DNA of 15,229 bases from Candidatus Woesearchaeota archaeon (GCA_016181345.1 JACOZM010000127.1:1-15229), one strand, 5' to 3'. Positions 1-6,248 are shown, counted from the first letter of the stretch. Numbers and translations: made by a program. The notes: generated from the letters alone by a model not told the origin.

Positions 1-753
1 GTCGTTTTCCTTAACATTGCAGATGATCCTGCTGTAGAACGTTTAGTTACTCCTCGAATGGCGTTAACAGCAGCAGAATATTTTGCTTACGAGCATGATG
101 CTCACGTTTTAGTTATCTTAACAGACTTGACAAACTACTGTGAGTCTTTGCGTGAAATCGGAGCGGCTCGAGAAGAGGTTCCAGGACGACGAGGTTATCC
201 AGGATACATGTACACGGACTTAGCAATGATCTATGAACGAGCAGGGATGATTAAAGGAAGGAAAGGAAGTGTAACTCAAATTCCTATCTTAACAATGGTA
301 GGAGATGATATCACTCATCCTATTCCCGACTTGACTGGGTATATTACCGAAGGGCAGATTGTTTTGTCTCGTGAGCTGCATCGAAAGAATGTTTATCCGC
401 CGATCAACGTCTTACCTTCATTATCACGGCTGATGAATGCGGGAATCGGCCCGAAAAAAACTCGTGATGACCATAAACAAGTTTCAGATCAACTTTATGC
501 TAACTATGCTGAAGGTGTTGATCTACGAGGGTTAGTGGCGATTGTTGGAGAAGAAGCTCTCTCTGACCGAGATAAAAAGTTATTAAAATTTGCAGAGAAA
601 TTTGAAGATCAGTTTGTCCGACAAGGTAAGAAAGATGATCGTTCTATTGCTGCAAGTTTAGGCATAGGATGGAAGCTGATGGGAGATATCCCCGAAAGAA
701 TGCTGACAAGAATAAGTCCAGAGATCAAGAAGAAGTATTATCAGCAGAATTAA
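1..753 (+). CDS. atpB: A/V-type ATP synthase subunit B, C-terminal 250 residues (5' truncated by window edge)
   Basis: This is the non-catalytic nucleotide-binding subunit of the membrane A1Ao ATP synthase, which alternates with catalytic subunit A in the head. The frame is open from base 1, so the start lies outside the window. Visible family signatures include the stretch reading [11 protein letters not shown], then [14 protein letters not shown], the [18 protein letters not shown] block, and [16 protein letters not shown], which is highly conserved in B subunits. About 250 residues remain of the roughly 460 usual for the family. The C-terminal helical region ends in a lysine-rich tail. The gene is followed after 39 nt by subunit D on the same strand, the usual archaeal operon neighbourhood. 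Identification is secure; only the N-terminus is missing. Confidence 0.97.
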   Translation, partial: VVFLNIADDPAVERLVTPRMALTAAEYFAYEHDAHVLVILTDLTNYCESLREIGAAREEVPGRRGYPGYMYTDLAMIYERAGMIKGRKGSVTQIPILTMVGDDITHPIPDLTGYITEGQIVLSRELHRKNVYPPINVLPSLSRLMNAGIGPKKTRDDHKQVSDQLYANYAEGVDLRGLVAIVGEEALSDRDKKLLKFAEKFEDQFVRQGKKDDRSIAASLGIGWKLMGDIPERMLTRISPEIKKKYYQQN

Positions 754-792
754 GGTACTGGGTAGAATTAAATTACGTTAGTAGACGATACA

Positions 793-1413
793 ATGGCTTT
801 AGACATTAAACCTACAAGAAGTGAACTCCTGAAATTAAAGAAATCGATTAAGCTAGCTAAATCGGGCCATAGTCTTTTGAAGAAAAAAAGGGATGGCTTA
901 ATTTTAGAATTTTTTGAACTTATGAAAACAGCTAAATCTGTTCGAAAATATTTAGCTGAAGCTTATGGTCTTGCAATAGGTAAAGTAAATATTGCTCGAG
1001 TTGTACAAAACGATCTTAAATTACAGTCTCTAGCTTTGGCTATCCGGCAAACTCCTACTGTAGAATTGCAGACGAGAAACATTATGGGGGTTAAAGTACC
1101 CAAAATTACTGGTGAGAAAATTCGCAAGAGTTTAGAAGAAAGGGGCATGGGGGCTTTAGCTAGTACGGCAGTTGTTGATGAAGCTATTTCTGCTTATGAA
1201 AAGGTTGTAGAAGAAGTTATCAAGGTTGCAGAAGCAGAAACAGCGATGAAACGTCTATTAGCCGATATTGAAAAAACAAAACGACGAGTTAATGCTTTAG
1301 AATTTAATAGGATTCCAGCTATGGTAGGGGCGGGAAAGTTTATTGCTCTTCGCTTAGAGGAGATGGAACGAGAAAATGTTTTTCGGTTGAAGAGGATCAA
1401 AGCAAAATCATGA
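793..1413 (+). CDS. atpD: A/V-type ATP synthase subunit D (central stalk)
   Basis: Subunit D is the long coiled-coil rotor shaft that couples rotation of the membrane ring to the A3B3 head. The 206-residue length matches the family. The N-terminus, reading MALDIKPTRSELLKLKKSI, followed by a GHSLLKKKRDGLI segment is diagnostic. Residues 115-170 are another long charged helix (AISAYEKVVEEVIKVAEAET), and the end is rich in Lys and Arg, as expected for a left-handed coiled coil. No clear Shine-Dalgarno precedes the ATG. The 39-nt gap after atpB contains an AT-rich stretch near 766-774, so either coupled translation or a weak internal promoter is possible. Its stop codon overlaps the start of the next small gene in ATGA. 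Confidence 0.96.
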   Translation: MALDIKPTRSELLKLKKSIKLAKSGHSLLKKKRDGLILEFFELMKTAKSVRKYLAEAYGLAIGKVNIARVVQNDLKLQSLALAIRQTPTVELQTRNIMGVKVPKITGEKIRKSLEERGMGALASTAVVDEAISAYEKVVEEVIKVAEAETAMKRLLADIEKTKRRVNALEFNRIPAMVGAGKFIALRLEEMERENVFRLKRIKAKS

Positions 1414-1580
1414 GGTTAGCTCAGATTGTTATGCTTGTAGTTAGGTTTCCGCAATGGATAAAGGAAAAGAAAGTTAACCGGTTAATTTTTATAAGAATTC
1501 TATTGCTTCTTTTTAATCTTTTGATTTTTTTTGGAGCTGTTATTTGGGTTATCTTACAGTTTAAAGAAAAAATAAGTTAA
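1410..1580 (+). CDS. Small single-span membrane protein (56 aa) translationally coupled to atpD
   Basis: The ATG at 1410 shares bases with the atpD stop (ATGA), an arrangement typical of coupled genes. Translation gives 56 residues. Residues 1-25 are basic and amphipathic (Q15, W16, then KEKK around 18-21). Residues 26-50 are a strongly hydrophobic segment with a run of Leu, Ile and Phe, followed by a short basic tail ending FKEKIS. By the positive-inside rule both ends are basic, so topology is uncertain. I do not recognise a family. Position at the end of the ATP synthase operon suggests an accessory or assembly role, or chance co-transcription. It is too short to be a proteolipid ring subunit, which needs at least two membrane helices and a carboxylate within the membrane. 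The overlap and clean hydrophobic profile argue that it is real. Confidence 0.7.
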   Translation: MRLAQIVMLVVRFPQWIKEKKVNRLIFIRILLLLFNLLIFFGAVIWVILQFKEKIS

Positions 1581-1654
1581 GTGAGGTTATAGTGGGGTTA
1601 AGGAGAATTAAGCGAGATTAAAACAATTCTTAGTATGGAACTAAATACGTACTA

Positions 1655-1661
1655 TTTTTTT
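1655..1661 (+). terminator. T7 tract, likely end of the ATP synthase operon transcript
   Basis: Seven consecutive T residues lie 75 nt past the stop of the last + strand gene and just before the convergent KH gene ends at 1679. Archaeal RNA polymerase terminates on U-tracts without needing a hairpin, and none is visible here. This is a plausible but unproven termination site. Confidence 0.45.
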
Positions 1662-1678
1662 ATCCTGTTAAGATAGTT

Positions 1679-2221
1679 TTATCCGAATAGAATTTCTTTT
1701 TTCTTCTTTTCTAAATATCGATATACTGTTTTATGCATGGCTCCTTCCAAGAGCATGGCTACGGCTTGTCTGGCAAGCTGGACTTGTTGGTTTTCTCCGA
1801 TGATGCCAATAGTCTTTCCGTAAATGGAAATATGGGTATCGGTTAATCGTTCGACTTCTTCTCGAGCTTTTCCTTCCTTACCAATAACGCGGCCTTTTAA
1901 ACGCTCCATCGTACTCTTATTTTTTCCAGCAATATCCTTCATATCAATCATCTCTAAAGCATAATCCTGCTTTAATAATTGCAAGGCAATTCTAGGATTA
2001 AACCCTCTGCCGATGGCTCTGATGATCTCTCGAGCAGTAAATAGTCCTAATCCATCCTCTCCAGAAATAGTCACGTCTCCTTCTTTAGTGATTTGGAGTG
2101 CACACTTAGCTGAGTTTTCGATCTCTTTTTTCGTCTCTCCTTCTTTTCCAATCAAGACAGCTACTCGTTCTTCAGGAATTTTTAGTTCGTAAGCAAATTC
2201 GTCATTCATTGATACGTCCAT
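1679..2221 (-). CDS. KH-domain ribosome-assembly protein, Dim2/Pno1-type
   Basis: This 180-residue protein has two KH RNA-binding modules. The first has its GxxG loop at residues 25-28 (LIGKEGE) and the second at 114-117 (VIGKEGK). Its closing segment, EGAMHKTVYRYL around 159-170, is typical of Dim2/Pno1. The family binds the 3' region of small-subunit rRNA precursor during late 30S/40S maturation. The start at 2221 is supported by a GAGG Shine-Dalgarno at 2229-2232, seven nt upstream; an in-frame Met at residue 5 is less well placed. The classical archaeal order is eIF1A, RIO1, then this KH gene in one transcript. Here RIO1 is also on the minus strand upstream, but a + strand gene sits between them, so this gene needs its own promoter. 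Confidence 0.9.
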   Translation of the reverse strand: MDVSMNDEFAYELKIPEERVAVLIGKEGETKKEIENSAKCALQITKEGDVTISGEDGLGLFTAREIIRAIGRGFNPRIALQLLKQDYALEMIDMKDIAGKNKSTMERLKGRVIGKEGKAREEVERLTDTHISIYGKTIGIIGENQQVQLARQAVAMLLEGAMHKTVYRYLEKKKKEILFG

Positions 2222-2262
2222 GATATGTCCTCGTGATGATATCTTATTCTTGGAGTTCAGTT

Positions 2263-2277
2263 CTTTAAAAACCTTTG
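2263..2277 (-). promoter_or_regulatory. TATA-like element for the KH gene
   Basis: Read on the minus strand, a purine-led AAAGG followed by TTTTTAAAG lies about 45 nt before the ATG at 2221. Transcription would begin near 2240 and give a leader of about 20 nt that contains the GAGG site. This is plausible from spacing alone. Confidence 0.4.
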
Positions 2278-2307
2278 CCTAGAAAATAGTATCTTTTAAG
2301 TAGTAAC

Positions 2308-2318
2308 TTTTTTAAATA
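2308..2318 (+). promoter_or_regulatory. TATA box for the 486-aa membrane/RelE-like gene (leaderless)
   Basis: TTTTTTAAATA is centred about 27 nt upstream of the ATG at 2340. This places the transcription start at or within a base or two of the A of the start codon. No Shine-Dalgarno is present, which agrees with leaderless translation. Confidence 0.55.
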
Positions 2319-2339
2319 CCTGTTTATTTTCCTCTCAAT

Positions 2340-3800
2340 ATGTCATTGGCGATAGAAGCTATTCATCAAGAATTTGGCCGTGTACTTCAGTATTATCGTT
2401 CTCTTCTAGATTTATCCGTCCAATCGGATCGTGATATTGTTCTTATGCGTGGACGCTGTTTGCAACAGAGAGAATTGGAAGATTTAGTTCTAAAAGGAGA
2501 TGTTAAAGCGGATGTTAAACCAAATCAAAAACGTACTGTAGGTAGTGATAGGAATGCTGGCTCTTCTATCTTAGACGAGAATTTTTTTAGCTCTACTCAT
2601 TTTAAAGACTTAAAAGAACTTCACCAGCGATTATCTAAGCTAACGATCCGAGAAGGAAGCTTAGAGGCTCTTCTTCAGGAAAACCGAGAAGAGTTGAGTA
2701 AAAATCCTCTCTTTTCTTCAGAGCGCTGGAAAGAGGAAGTCAGAAAGATGGTGCGCACTAATTACTTCCTTGCTTTAGGTGCAGGAGTTACAGGGAATTA
2801 TGTTCCTGCAGGAATGGCGCTGGCAACTGCATTATCGACGAAGACTCAACGACAAGAGAATCCGTATTACCTGGCTTTTTTATATAGCGCAACTATTGTT
2901 AATACTGCTGTGACTATTGGATCAGTCATCAAAGATCCTTTGCTATCGTTTTGTTTAAGTTTAGCCCCTGCGGGATTAGCTTTATTTGGATTAATTAGAA
3001 TGGTTCAGAAAAAAGAGTATGCTGACAGCCATGGGAAAAAAGAAGAAGAGTATAAAGCTTTGTTTACATTTGATGTTCAACGATTTGAAAGGTTAGGAAA
3101 AACGATCGATGCAGGTCTTCGAAGCGTTCGTTATGTTGAAAATGTCTGTCGGAGCGATAATAGAGAAATAGAAGATTATCGCGATCAGCTAGAGGTCTTA
3201 GATGAGCTGATGAGAGATTATTTACTAGGTGGTTCTGAAGAAGCATTAGATCAGTTTTCTATCACTTACCGGCCTAAGGAGTATGTGCCCAAGAGAAGAG
3301 TTACACTTCCTCTTTCACCTGCAAGAAAAAATGGTTATTCTGCTGAAGATTATCAGCGTTTAGTAGAATCTCGAGAACTAAGGTTTAGTGATGATTCTGG
3401 TCATTCTACCAGGGATGATGAAGTTCCTAAACCATCGGCAGAACCAGATCTTTCTGAGGAGACTTCTCGTTTTCAGGTTTATCTAAGCCATACGGTGAGG
3501 GGTTTGTTAGATGAAGGGTATATTCAAGTAGATGGAATTTCAATTGAGGATTTAGTGGAAAGCAGTATAGAAAAACTTCAAGCTAAACCAAGGCATGAAG
3601 TTATTAAGGAACATAGGTCTAATGCTCGGTTTTTGGCTTCTCGGTTAAGGGAACGATATCAACTGCCGGATGACGCTAGGATTTACAAATTACGTACACG
3701 GCAAGGAGTTCGTGCGTTATATACTTTAACTGATGATTCTGCCACTATTTTGGAAATTGTTGATCACCGAGAATATGAACGGATGATGAAAAATAGATAA
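2340..3800 (+). CDS. Three-span membrane protein with C-terminal RelE/ParE-like domain (486 aa)
   Basis: I recognise no full-length family. Residues 1-140 are helical and charged. Three hydrophobic segments lie at about 142-166, 176-197 and 201-222. Residues 223-310 are again helical and charged, and 311-375 form a low-complexity linker with Ser, Asp and Pro. Residues 405-486 resemble the RelE/ParE/HigB fold: two helices with basic residues, then strands reading IYKLRTRQGVRALYTL and ATILEIVDHREYERMM. That layout, including the Arg after the hairpin and a closing His followed by a Tyr-containing helix, is the usual pattern in that fold. No antitoxin gene overlaps it. Whether the domain cuts RNA cannot be judged from sequence. 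The gene lies between the minus-strand genes RIO1 and KH, 118 bp from the KH start and 74 bp from the convergent RIO1 stop. The start fits the TATA distance. Confidence 0.85.
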   Translation: MSLAIEAIHQEFGRVLQYYRSLLDLSVQSDRDIVLMRGRCLQQRELEDLVLKGDVKADVKPNQKRTVGSDRNAGSSILDENFFSSTHFKDLKELHQRLSKLTIREGSLEALLQENREELSKNPLFSSERWKEEVRKMVRTNYFLALGAGVTGNYVPAGMALATALSTKTQRQENPYYLAFLYSATIVNTAVTIGSVIKDPLLSFCLSLAPAGLALFGLIRMVQKKEYADSHGKKEEEYKALFTFDVQRFERLGKTIDAGLRSVRYVENVCRSDNREIEDYRDQLEVLDELMRDYLLGGSEEALDQFSITYRPKEYVPKRRVTLPLSPARKNGYSAEDYQRLVESRELRFSDDSGHSTRDDEVPKPSAEPDLSEETSRFQVYLSHTVRGLLDEGYIQVDGISIEDLVESSIEKLQAKPRHEVIKEHRSNARFLASRLRERYQLPDDARIYKLRTRQGVRALYTLTDDSATILEIVDHREYERMMKNR

Positions 3801-3874
3801 ATTATTTTTGAGGGCAGTAGGTTATTTCAATTTTTACTTTTAGGTTTCTGGGATTCTTCTTCTCATTCTTATTA

Positions 3875-4609
3875 TTACTCTTCTTCTTCGGTTATCTTTT
3901 CAAAAACTTTCTCTTCATCTTCTTTTACTCCTAACTTATTGAAGAATTGCACGATATTCTTGATGTCTCTGCGGAGAAGCTCTTCAGAGTTCGGCGTTTT
4001 AGTTAATGTGGCTTGAGAGAAATCAATAAAGTAAGGAACTTCGTGATGATTCAAGATGTTAAAGGAAGATAAGTCTCCATGAATCAATCCGGCAGCGTAA
4101 AGTTTTTTCATCTCGTCGATGATATCAGCAAAAAATTTCTTTTTATTTTTTGGATGAGCATCTTTTAATGGCAAGGATGGTTCGCCGGTAGAAGGATCTC
4201 CTATAAGTTCTTCGACTAGAATATTCCATTTCCAGCCTAATGGTTCTGGAGAGTTGATATTACCTCTTTCGGCTCTTAGAAGATTTTTATATTCTCTTTG
4301 CGTCCAGGCAAAAATAATCTCTCTGCGCTTCTGCATAAGATAAGAATATCGAGGATCTTTTCTGATATAATCAAACATCCGCTTGAAGTCACAGTTTTGA
4401 ATCCGATAAATCTTAACAATAATAAAATGCTCTTTCCCATCTTTTTTAGTTTTAGCAACAAAAACGTTGCTTTCCTTGCCTACTTTGATGGGGCTTACTA
4501 ACTCATCAAAAATACCTTCAGACTGGAGTTTGAAGAGGTTTCTATTCGTAAATGCATCAAAAACTCCGGATAATGTTTTAAATCGTTCTTGAGAGGTTAC
4601 TGTGACCAT
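3875..4609 (-). CDS. rio1: RIO1-family atypical serine kinase/ATPase
   Basis: RIO1 kinases act in final maturation and recycling of the small ribosomal subunit, working more as ATPases than as protein kinases. The 244-residue length matches archaeal RIO1, and there is no N-terminal winged helix, which excludes RIO2. Visible motifs are the nucleotide loop GKESNVF at 44-50, the ATP-binding Lys at 66 in IVKIYR, the catalytic loop IHGDLSSFNIL at 176-186 with Asp179 and Asn184, and the metal-binding Asp196 in YFIDFSQ. The C-terminus is acidic. The ATG at 4609 lies about 27 nt from a TATA box, which indicates a leaderless mRNA. The gene diverges from the P-loop kinase at 4662 and shares that TATA element with it. 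The functionally related KH gene lies further downstream on the same strand. Confidence 0.95.
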   Translation of the reverse strand: MVTVTSQERFKTLSGVFDAFTNRNLFKLQSEGIFDELVSPIKVGKESNVFVAKTKKDGKEHFIIVKIYRIQNCDFKRMFDYIRKDPRYSYLMQKRREIIFAWTQREYKNLLRAERGNINSPEPLGWKWNILVEELIGDPSTGEPSLPLKDAHPKNKKKFFADIIDEMKKLYAAGLIHGDLSSFNILNHHEVPYFIDFSQATLTKTPNSEELLRRDIKNIVQFFNKLGVKEDEEKVFEKITEEEE

Positions 4610-4630
4610 TCTGAATAAAAGTTCAATAGA

Positions 4631-4641
4631 TTTTATATAAC
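4631..4641. promoter_or_regulatory. Single palindromic TATA box shared by divergent RIO1 and P-loop kinase genes
   Basis: The 52-bp gap between the starts at 4609 (-) and 4662 (+) contains TTATATAA at 4633-4640, a perfect palindrome in the middle of the gap. Its centre is about 27 nt from the RIO1 ATG and about 26 nt from the kinase ATG. Each is the distance expected for a leaderless archaeal promoter. No second TATA box is visible for either gene. Confidence 0.7.
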
Positions 4642-4661
4642 TTTACTTCTTTATTAGCGTG

Positions 4662-5147
4662 ATGAGAATGCTTTATGTTTTTATCGGCAAGCCAGGATGC
4701 GGAAAAACAACAATCTTAAAACATCTCGGAGTAAAGTATCATGATGTTTTGTATCATATTAAAAAATATTTTGATGCCAGCGGAAGGATGGATGAAGCTA
4801 ATACGATCAAAGCTTATCAGGAATTATTTGCTGAGCTGAAAGGGCTTTCCAATGAGAAGATCTTCTTAGAATTAGGGACAAATCATGCTGAGTTTGTGAT
4901 GAAGAATATTCACGAGCTGGGGTTTGAAACAACGATATTTTTTTGTCTGCTGAATAACGAAGAGTGTTTACGTCGAAATAAAATAGGAAATAATCCTATG
5001 CCGGAAGAGCCGTTGATGAGGAGAATTATCCGAGTTTTTCCAGATGAACATTTGAAGTACATTTCTGGAATGAAATATTATGAGTTAGATATGGGTAAGA
5101 ATGTGGAAGAGAATCTTTTAGTGGTAAGGAATATTATTAAAGAATAA
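4662..5147 (+). CDS. Small P-loop kinase (AAA_33 / polynucleotide- or nucleoside-kinase-like), 161 aa
   Basis: The protein begins with a strand and a Walker A motif, FIGKPGCGKTT, with Lys15 and Thr16. A second strand, KIFLELGTN near 67-75, takes the Walker B position. A segment with CLLNNEECLRRN followed by MPEEPLMRRIIRVFPDE matches the Arg-rich lid of small AAA_33-type kinases that phosphorylate nucleosides, nucleotides or polynucleotide ends. The substrate cannot be told. Three in-frame starts exist: GTG 4659, ATG 4662 and ATG 4668. I chose 4662 because it is 26 nt from the TATA centre, the leaderless distance seen elsewhere here. It diverges from RIO1 and converges on an unknown gene 26 bp beyond its stop. 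Confidence 0.88.
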   Translation: MRMLYVFIGKPGCGKTTILKHLGVKYHDVLYHIKKYFDASGRMDEANTIKAYQELFAELKGLSNEKIFLELGTNHAEFVMKNIHELGFETTIFFCLLNNEECLRRNKIGNNPMPEEPLMRRIIRVFPDEHLKYISGMKYYELDMGKNVEENLLVVRNIIKE

Positions 5148-5173
5148 TTTATCTGAGCTGTTTATTCTTGTGC

Positions 5174-5578
5174 TTATCTTTCCGTTGGTTCGCTGACTAG
5201 TAACTTAACAATGGTTTCGAGATATGTTTCTTCGTTATTATCAATCGTATTAGAATTAGTATTATATTGAAAATAAGGAAATTCGGCGGGCTGGCCAACT
5301 CTTAGCACTCCTTCTTCTAAATAAGGTCTTCTTGTTAATCGTGATTTTCTTAAGGTTGAAAGTTCGTTCGGTCCACCAACATAACTTCCTGCTGTGGGAT
5401 CCATCCAGATTTTAACTCCAACGCCAATTCGTTCTACTGTGTAAAGATATCCTCCACTGACTCCGATCTGGAGTGTACTGCCTAGAGGTAAGTCACGTAA
5501 AACTACCTGTTTTTTTGGGGTAGTACTACCTAAGTCAATTCTAGGAGTGTATCGTTCTAAATCGGGCGTCCAGGTCAT
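5174..5578 (-). CDS. Hypothetical protein, 134 aa, probably beta-rich
   Basis: I do not recognise this protein. There is no signal peptide or membrane segment. Residues 23-60 alternate hydrophobic strands with Gly turns (VVLRDLPLGSTLQIGVSGG, then YTVERIGVGVKIWMD), suggesting a small beta-barrel or sandwich. Residues 61-110 are rich in Gly, Arg and Pro. The stretch 104-118 is Asn and Thr rich, followed by a short C-terminal helix (ETYLETIVKLLV). The ATG at 5578 is preceded by a TATA box at the leaderless distance, which supports expression and this start. It converges on the P-loop kinase gene and borders the long non-coding gap before dnaG. Confidence 0.72.
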   Translation of the reverse strand: MTWTPDLERYTPRIDLGSTTPKKQVVLRDLPLGSTLQIGVSGGYLYTVERIGVGVKIWMDPTAGSYVGGPNELSTLRKSRLTRRPYLEEGVLRVGQPAEFPYFQYNTNSNTIDNNEETYLETIVKLLVSEPTER

Positions 5579-5601
5579 TATAGCAAGATAATTACCATCA
5601 A

Positions 5602-5609
5602 GTTATAAA
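5602..5609 (-). promoter_or_regulatory. TATA box for the 134-aa unknown gene (leaderless)
   Basis: Read on the minus strand, TTTATAAC is centred about 27 nt upstream of the ATG at 5578. The position implies transcription starting at the start codon. Confidence 0.55.
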
Positions 5610-5612
5610 TTT

Positions 5613-5855
5613 TCTCTTAATTTTCACTTAGCAGTAACAACATAACCATAACATTTATATATTAGTGCCTCTACCTAGTAGTAAACACCTCGAAACACCT
5701 CTTTTTCCTCAGCATCCAGGATCAAACTTGGGTGTTGGGGTTTTATAATCACTTTAAGCTGAGATAAGATAACTCTTGGGTTTAGCTGAACTTAGAAATG
5801 GGAATTATATCTAGGGATTATAAGAACCTGAGAAGTGGTAAAAGGTTACAAAAGC
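5613..5855. other. Non-coding stretch with a second TATA-like element and a small hairpin
   Basis: No credible protein gene is present. TTTATATATT at 5654-5663 could act as a TATA box, with a + strand start near 5685. Just after that point a near-perfect 10-bp tandem repeat (AAACACCTCG, then AAACACCTCT) occupies 5683-5702. The second copy can pair its AACACC (5694-5699) with GGTGTT at 5731-5736 to form a hairpin with a 31-nt loop. The rest is AT-rich with no recognised signal. A further short RNA here is possible but weakly supported. Confidence 0.35.
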
Positions 5856-5865
5856 TTTATAAATA
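5856..5865 (+). promoter_or_regulatory. Strong TATA box driving the candidate RNA gene
   Basis: TTTATAAATA is a near-consensus archaeal TATA box, preceded by a purine-rich stretch suitable for TFB contact. Its centre lies about 26 nt before G5886, where the GC-rich structured element begins. Confidence 0.7.
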
Positions 5866-5885
5866 GGCTTTCATAATGAGATTTA

Positions 5886-5956
5886 GCCCACACCGAGAGT
5901 ACCTGTGGGAGTTCACGGCAACGCCAAGCGATGAACACTGGGGTTAGCGTGCGGGC
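5886..5956 (+). ncRNA. Candidate structured RNA (71-nt GC-rich core), no family recognised
   Basis: By my count 45 of 71 bases are G or C, in surroundings that are strongly AT-rich. Its first base is where the TATA box at 5856-5865 should start transcription. It can fold in two competing ways. An outer stem pairs 5886-5893 with 5949-5956 (seven pairs, one A-C mismatch), or a local hairpin pairs CCCACA 5887-5892 with TGTGGG 5904-5909. A second hairpin pairs GTTCA 5911-5915 with TGAAC 5932-5936 and encloses GGC/GCC at 5917-5919 and 5923-5925. ACGC 5921-5924 can also pair with GCGT 5947-5950 as a pseudoknot. It lacks the signatures of tRNA, 5S rRNA, SRP RNA, RNase P RNA and the TPP and fluoride riboswitches. 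The mature 3' end may extend to about 6060. It could be a free RNA or the leader of dnaG. Confidence 0.5.
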
Positions 5957-5975
5957 ATCAAATTTATTATCAACG

Positions 5976-6059
5976 ATAGAAAAATAGTCACAATCATTAC
6001 ATCACGCGATCATTTGATTTACAATTTAAAGTGCGTAAAGTAAGTGCCTATTTTTCTAT
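5976..6059. repeat. Long inverted repeat 1 (12-bp perfect arms, extended to 15 pairs)
   Basis: ATAGAAAAATAG at 5976-5987 is the exact reverse complement of CTATTTTTCTAT at 6048-6059. After one mismatch (5988/6047) three more pairs form (CAC 5989-5991 with GTG 6044-6046). The 52-nt interior contains AATCA/TGATT, which can add a nested stem. On the + strand the second arm carries T5 and continues into TATATT, so it may end or process the candidate RNA that starts at 5886. Confidence 0.6.
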
Positions 6060-6070
6060 ATTAGATATAA

Positions 6071-6164
6071 AGAAGAAGTATCACATTCATCATATCACTA
6101 CATCACCAACAGTTTAAGATAAATTTAAGTGTGAATTAGAGAGAATTGATGATTTACTTCTTCT
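6071..6164. repeat. Long inverted repeat 2 (10-bp perfect arms)
   Basis: AGAAGAAGTA at 6071-6080 is the exact reverse complement of TACTTCTTCT at 6155-6164. Further in, ATCAT 6089-6093 can pair with ATGAT 6149-6153. It lies immediately after inverted repeat 1 and ends about 85 bp before the dnaG start, so it could be part of a structured dnaG leader or a protein-binding site. Confidence 0.5.
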
Positions 6165-6235
6165 ATCATAATTAAATACTAGCGTTATGCTTTCATCACT
6201 TAACGTGTTGGCTAAGGCTTACTATTTTAATACTT

Positions 6236-6241
6236 AGGAGG
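6236..6241 (+). promoter_or_regulatory. Strong Shine-Dalgarno for dnaG
   Basis: AGGAGG followed by T is a near-perfect match to the 16S anti-Shine-Dalgarno and sits seven nt before the ATG at 6249. It is the strongest ribosome-binding site in the window and fixes the dnaG start. An AT-rich element near 6170-6180 (AATTAAATACT) is the nearest candidate TATA for a short leader. Confidence 0.85.
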
Positions 6242-6248
6242 TTTAAAT

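Noticed and set aside
5876..5947. Short frame encoding a 23-residue peptide with a protein-like look (MRFSPHREYLWEF...)
   Set aside because: Its ATG is only about 16 nt from the TATA centre, so it lies upstream of the expected transcript start. Chance open frames of this length are common in GC-rich stretches, and the paired bases explain the composition better.
5886..5956. tRNA gene: 71 nt with a 7-bp acceptor-like stem
   Set aside because: The acceptor stem has an A-C mismatch. There is no T-arm with a TTC loop, no D-arm and no proper anticodon arm on either strand. A split-tRNA half was also considered and lacks the D-arm or T-arm consensus.
5886..5956. Archaeal H/ACA guide RNA
   Set aside because: A single long hairpin with a kink-turn and a 3' ACA-type box right after the basal stem is required. 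The bases after the stem read ATCA, and no kink-turn is seen.
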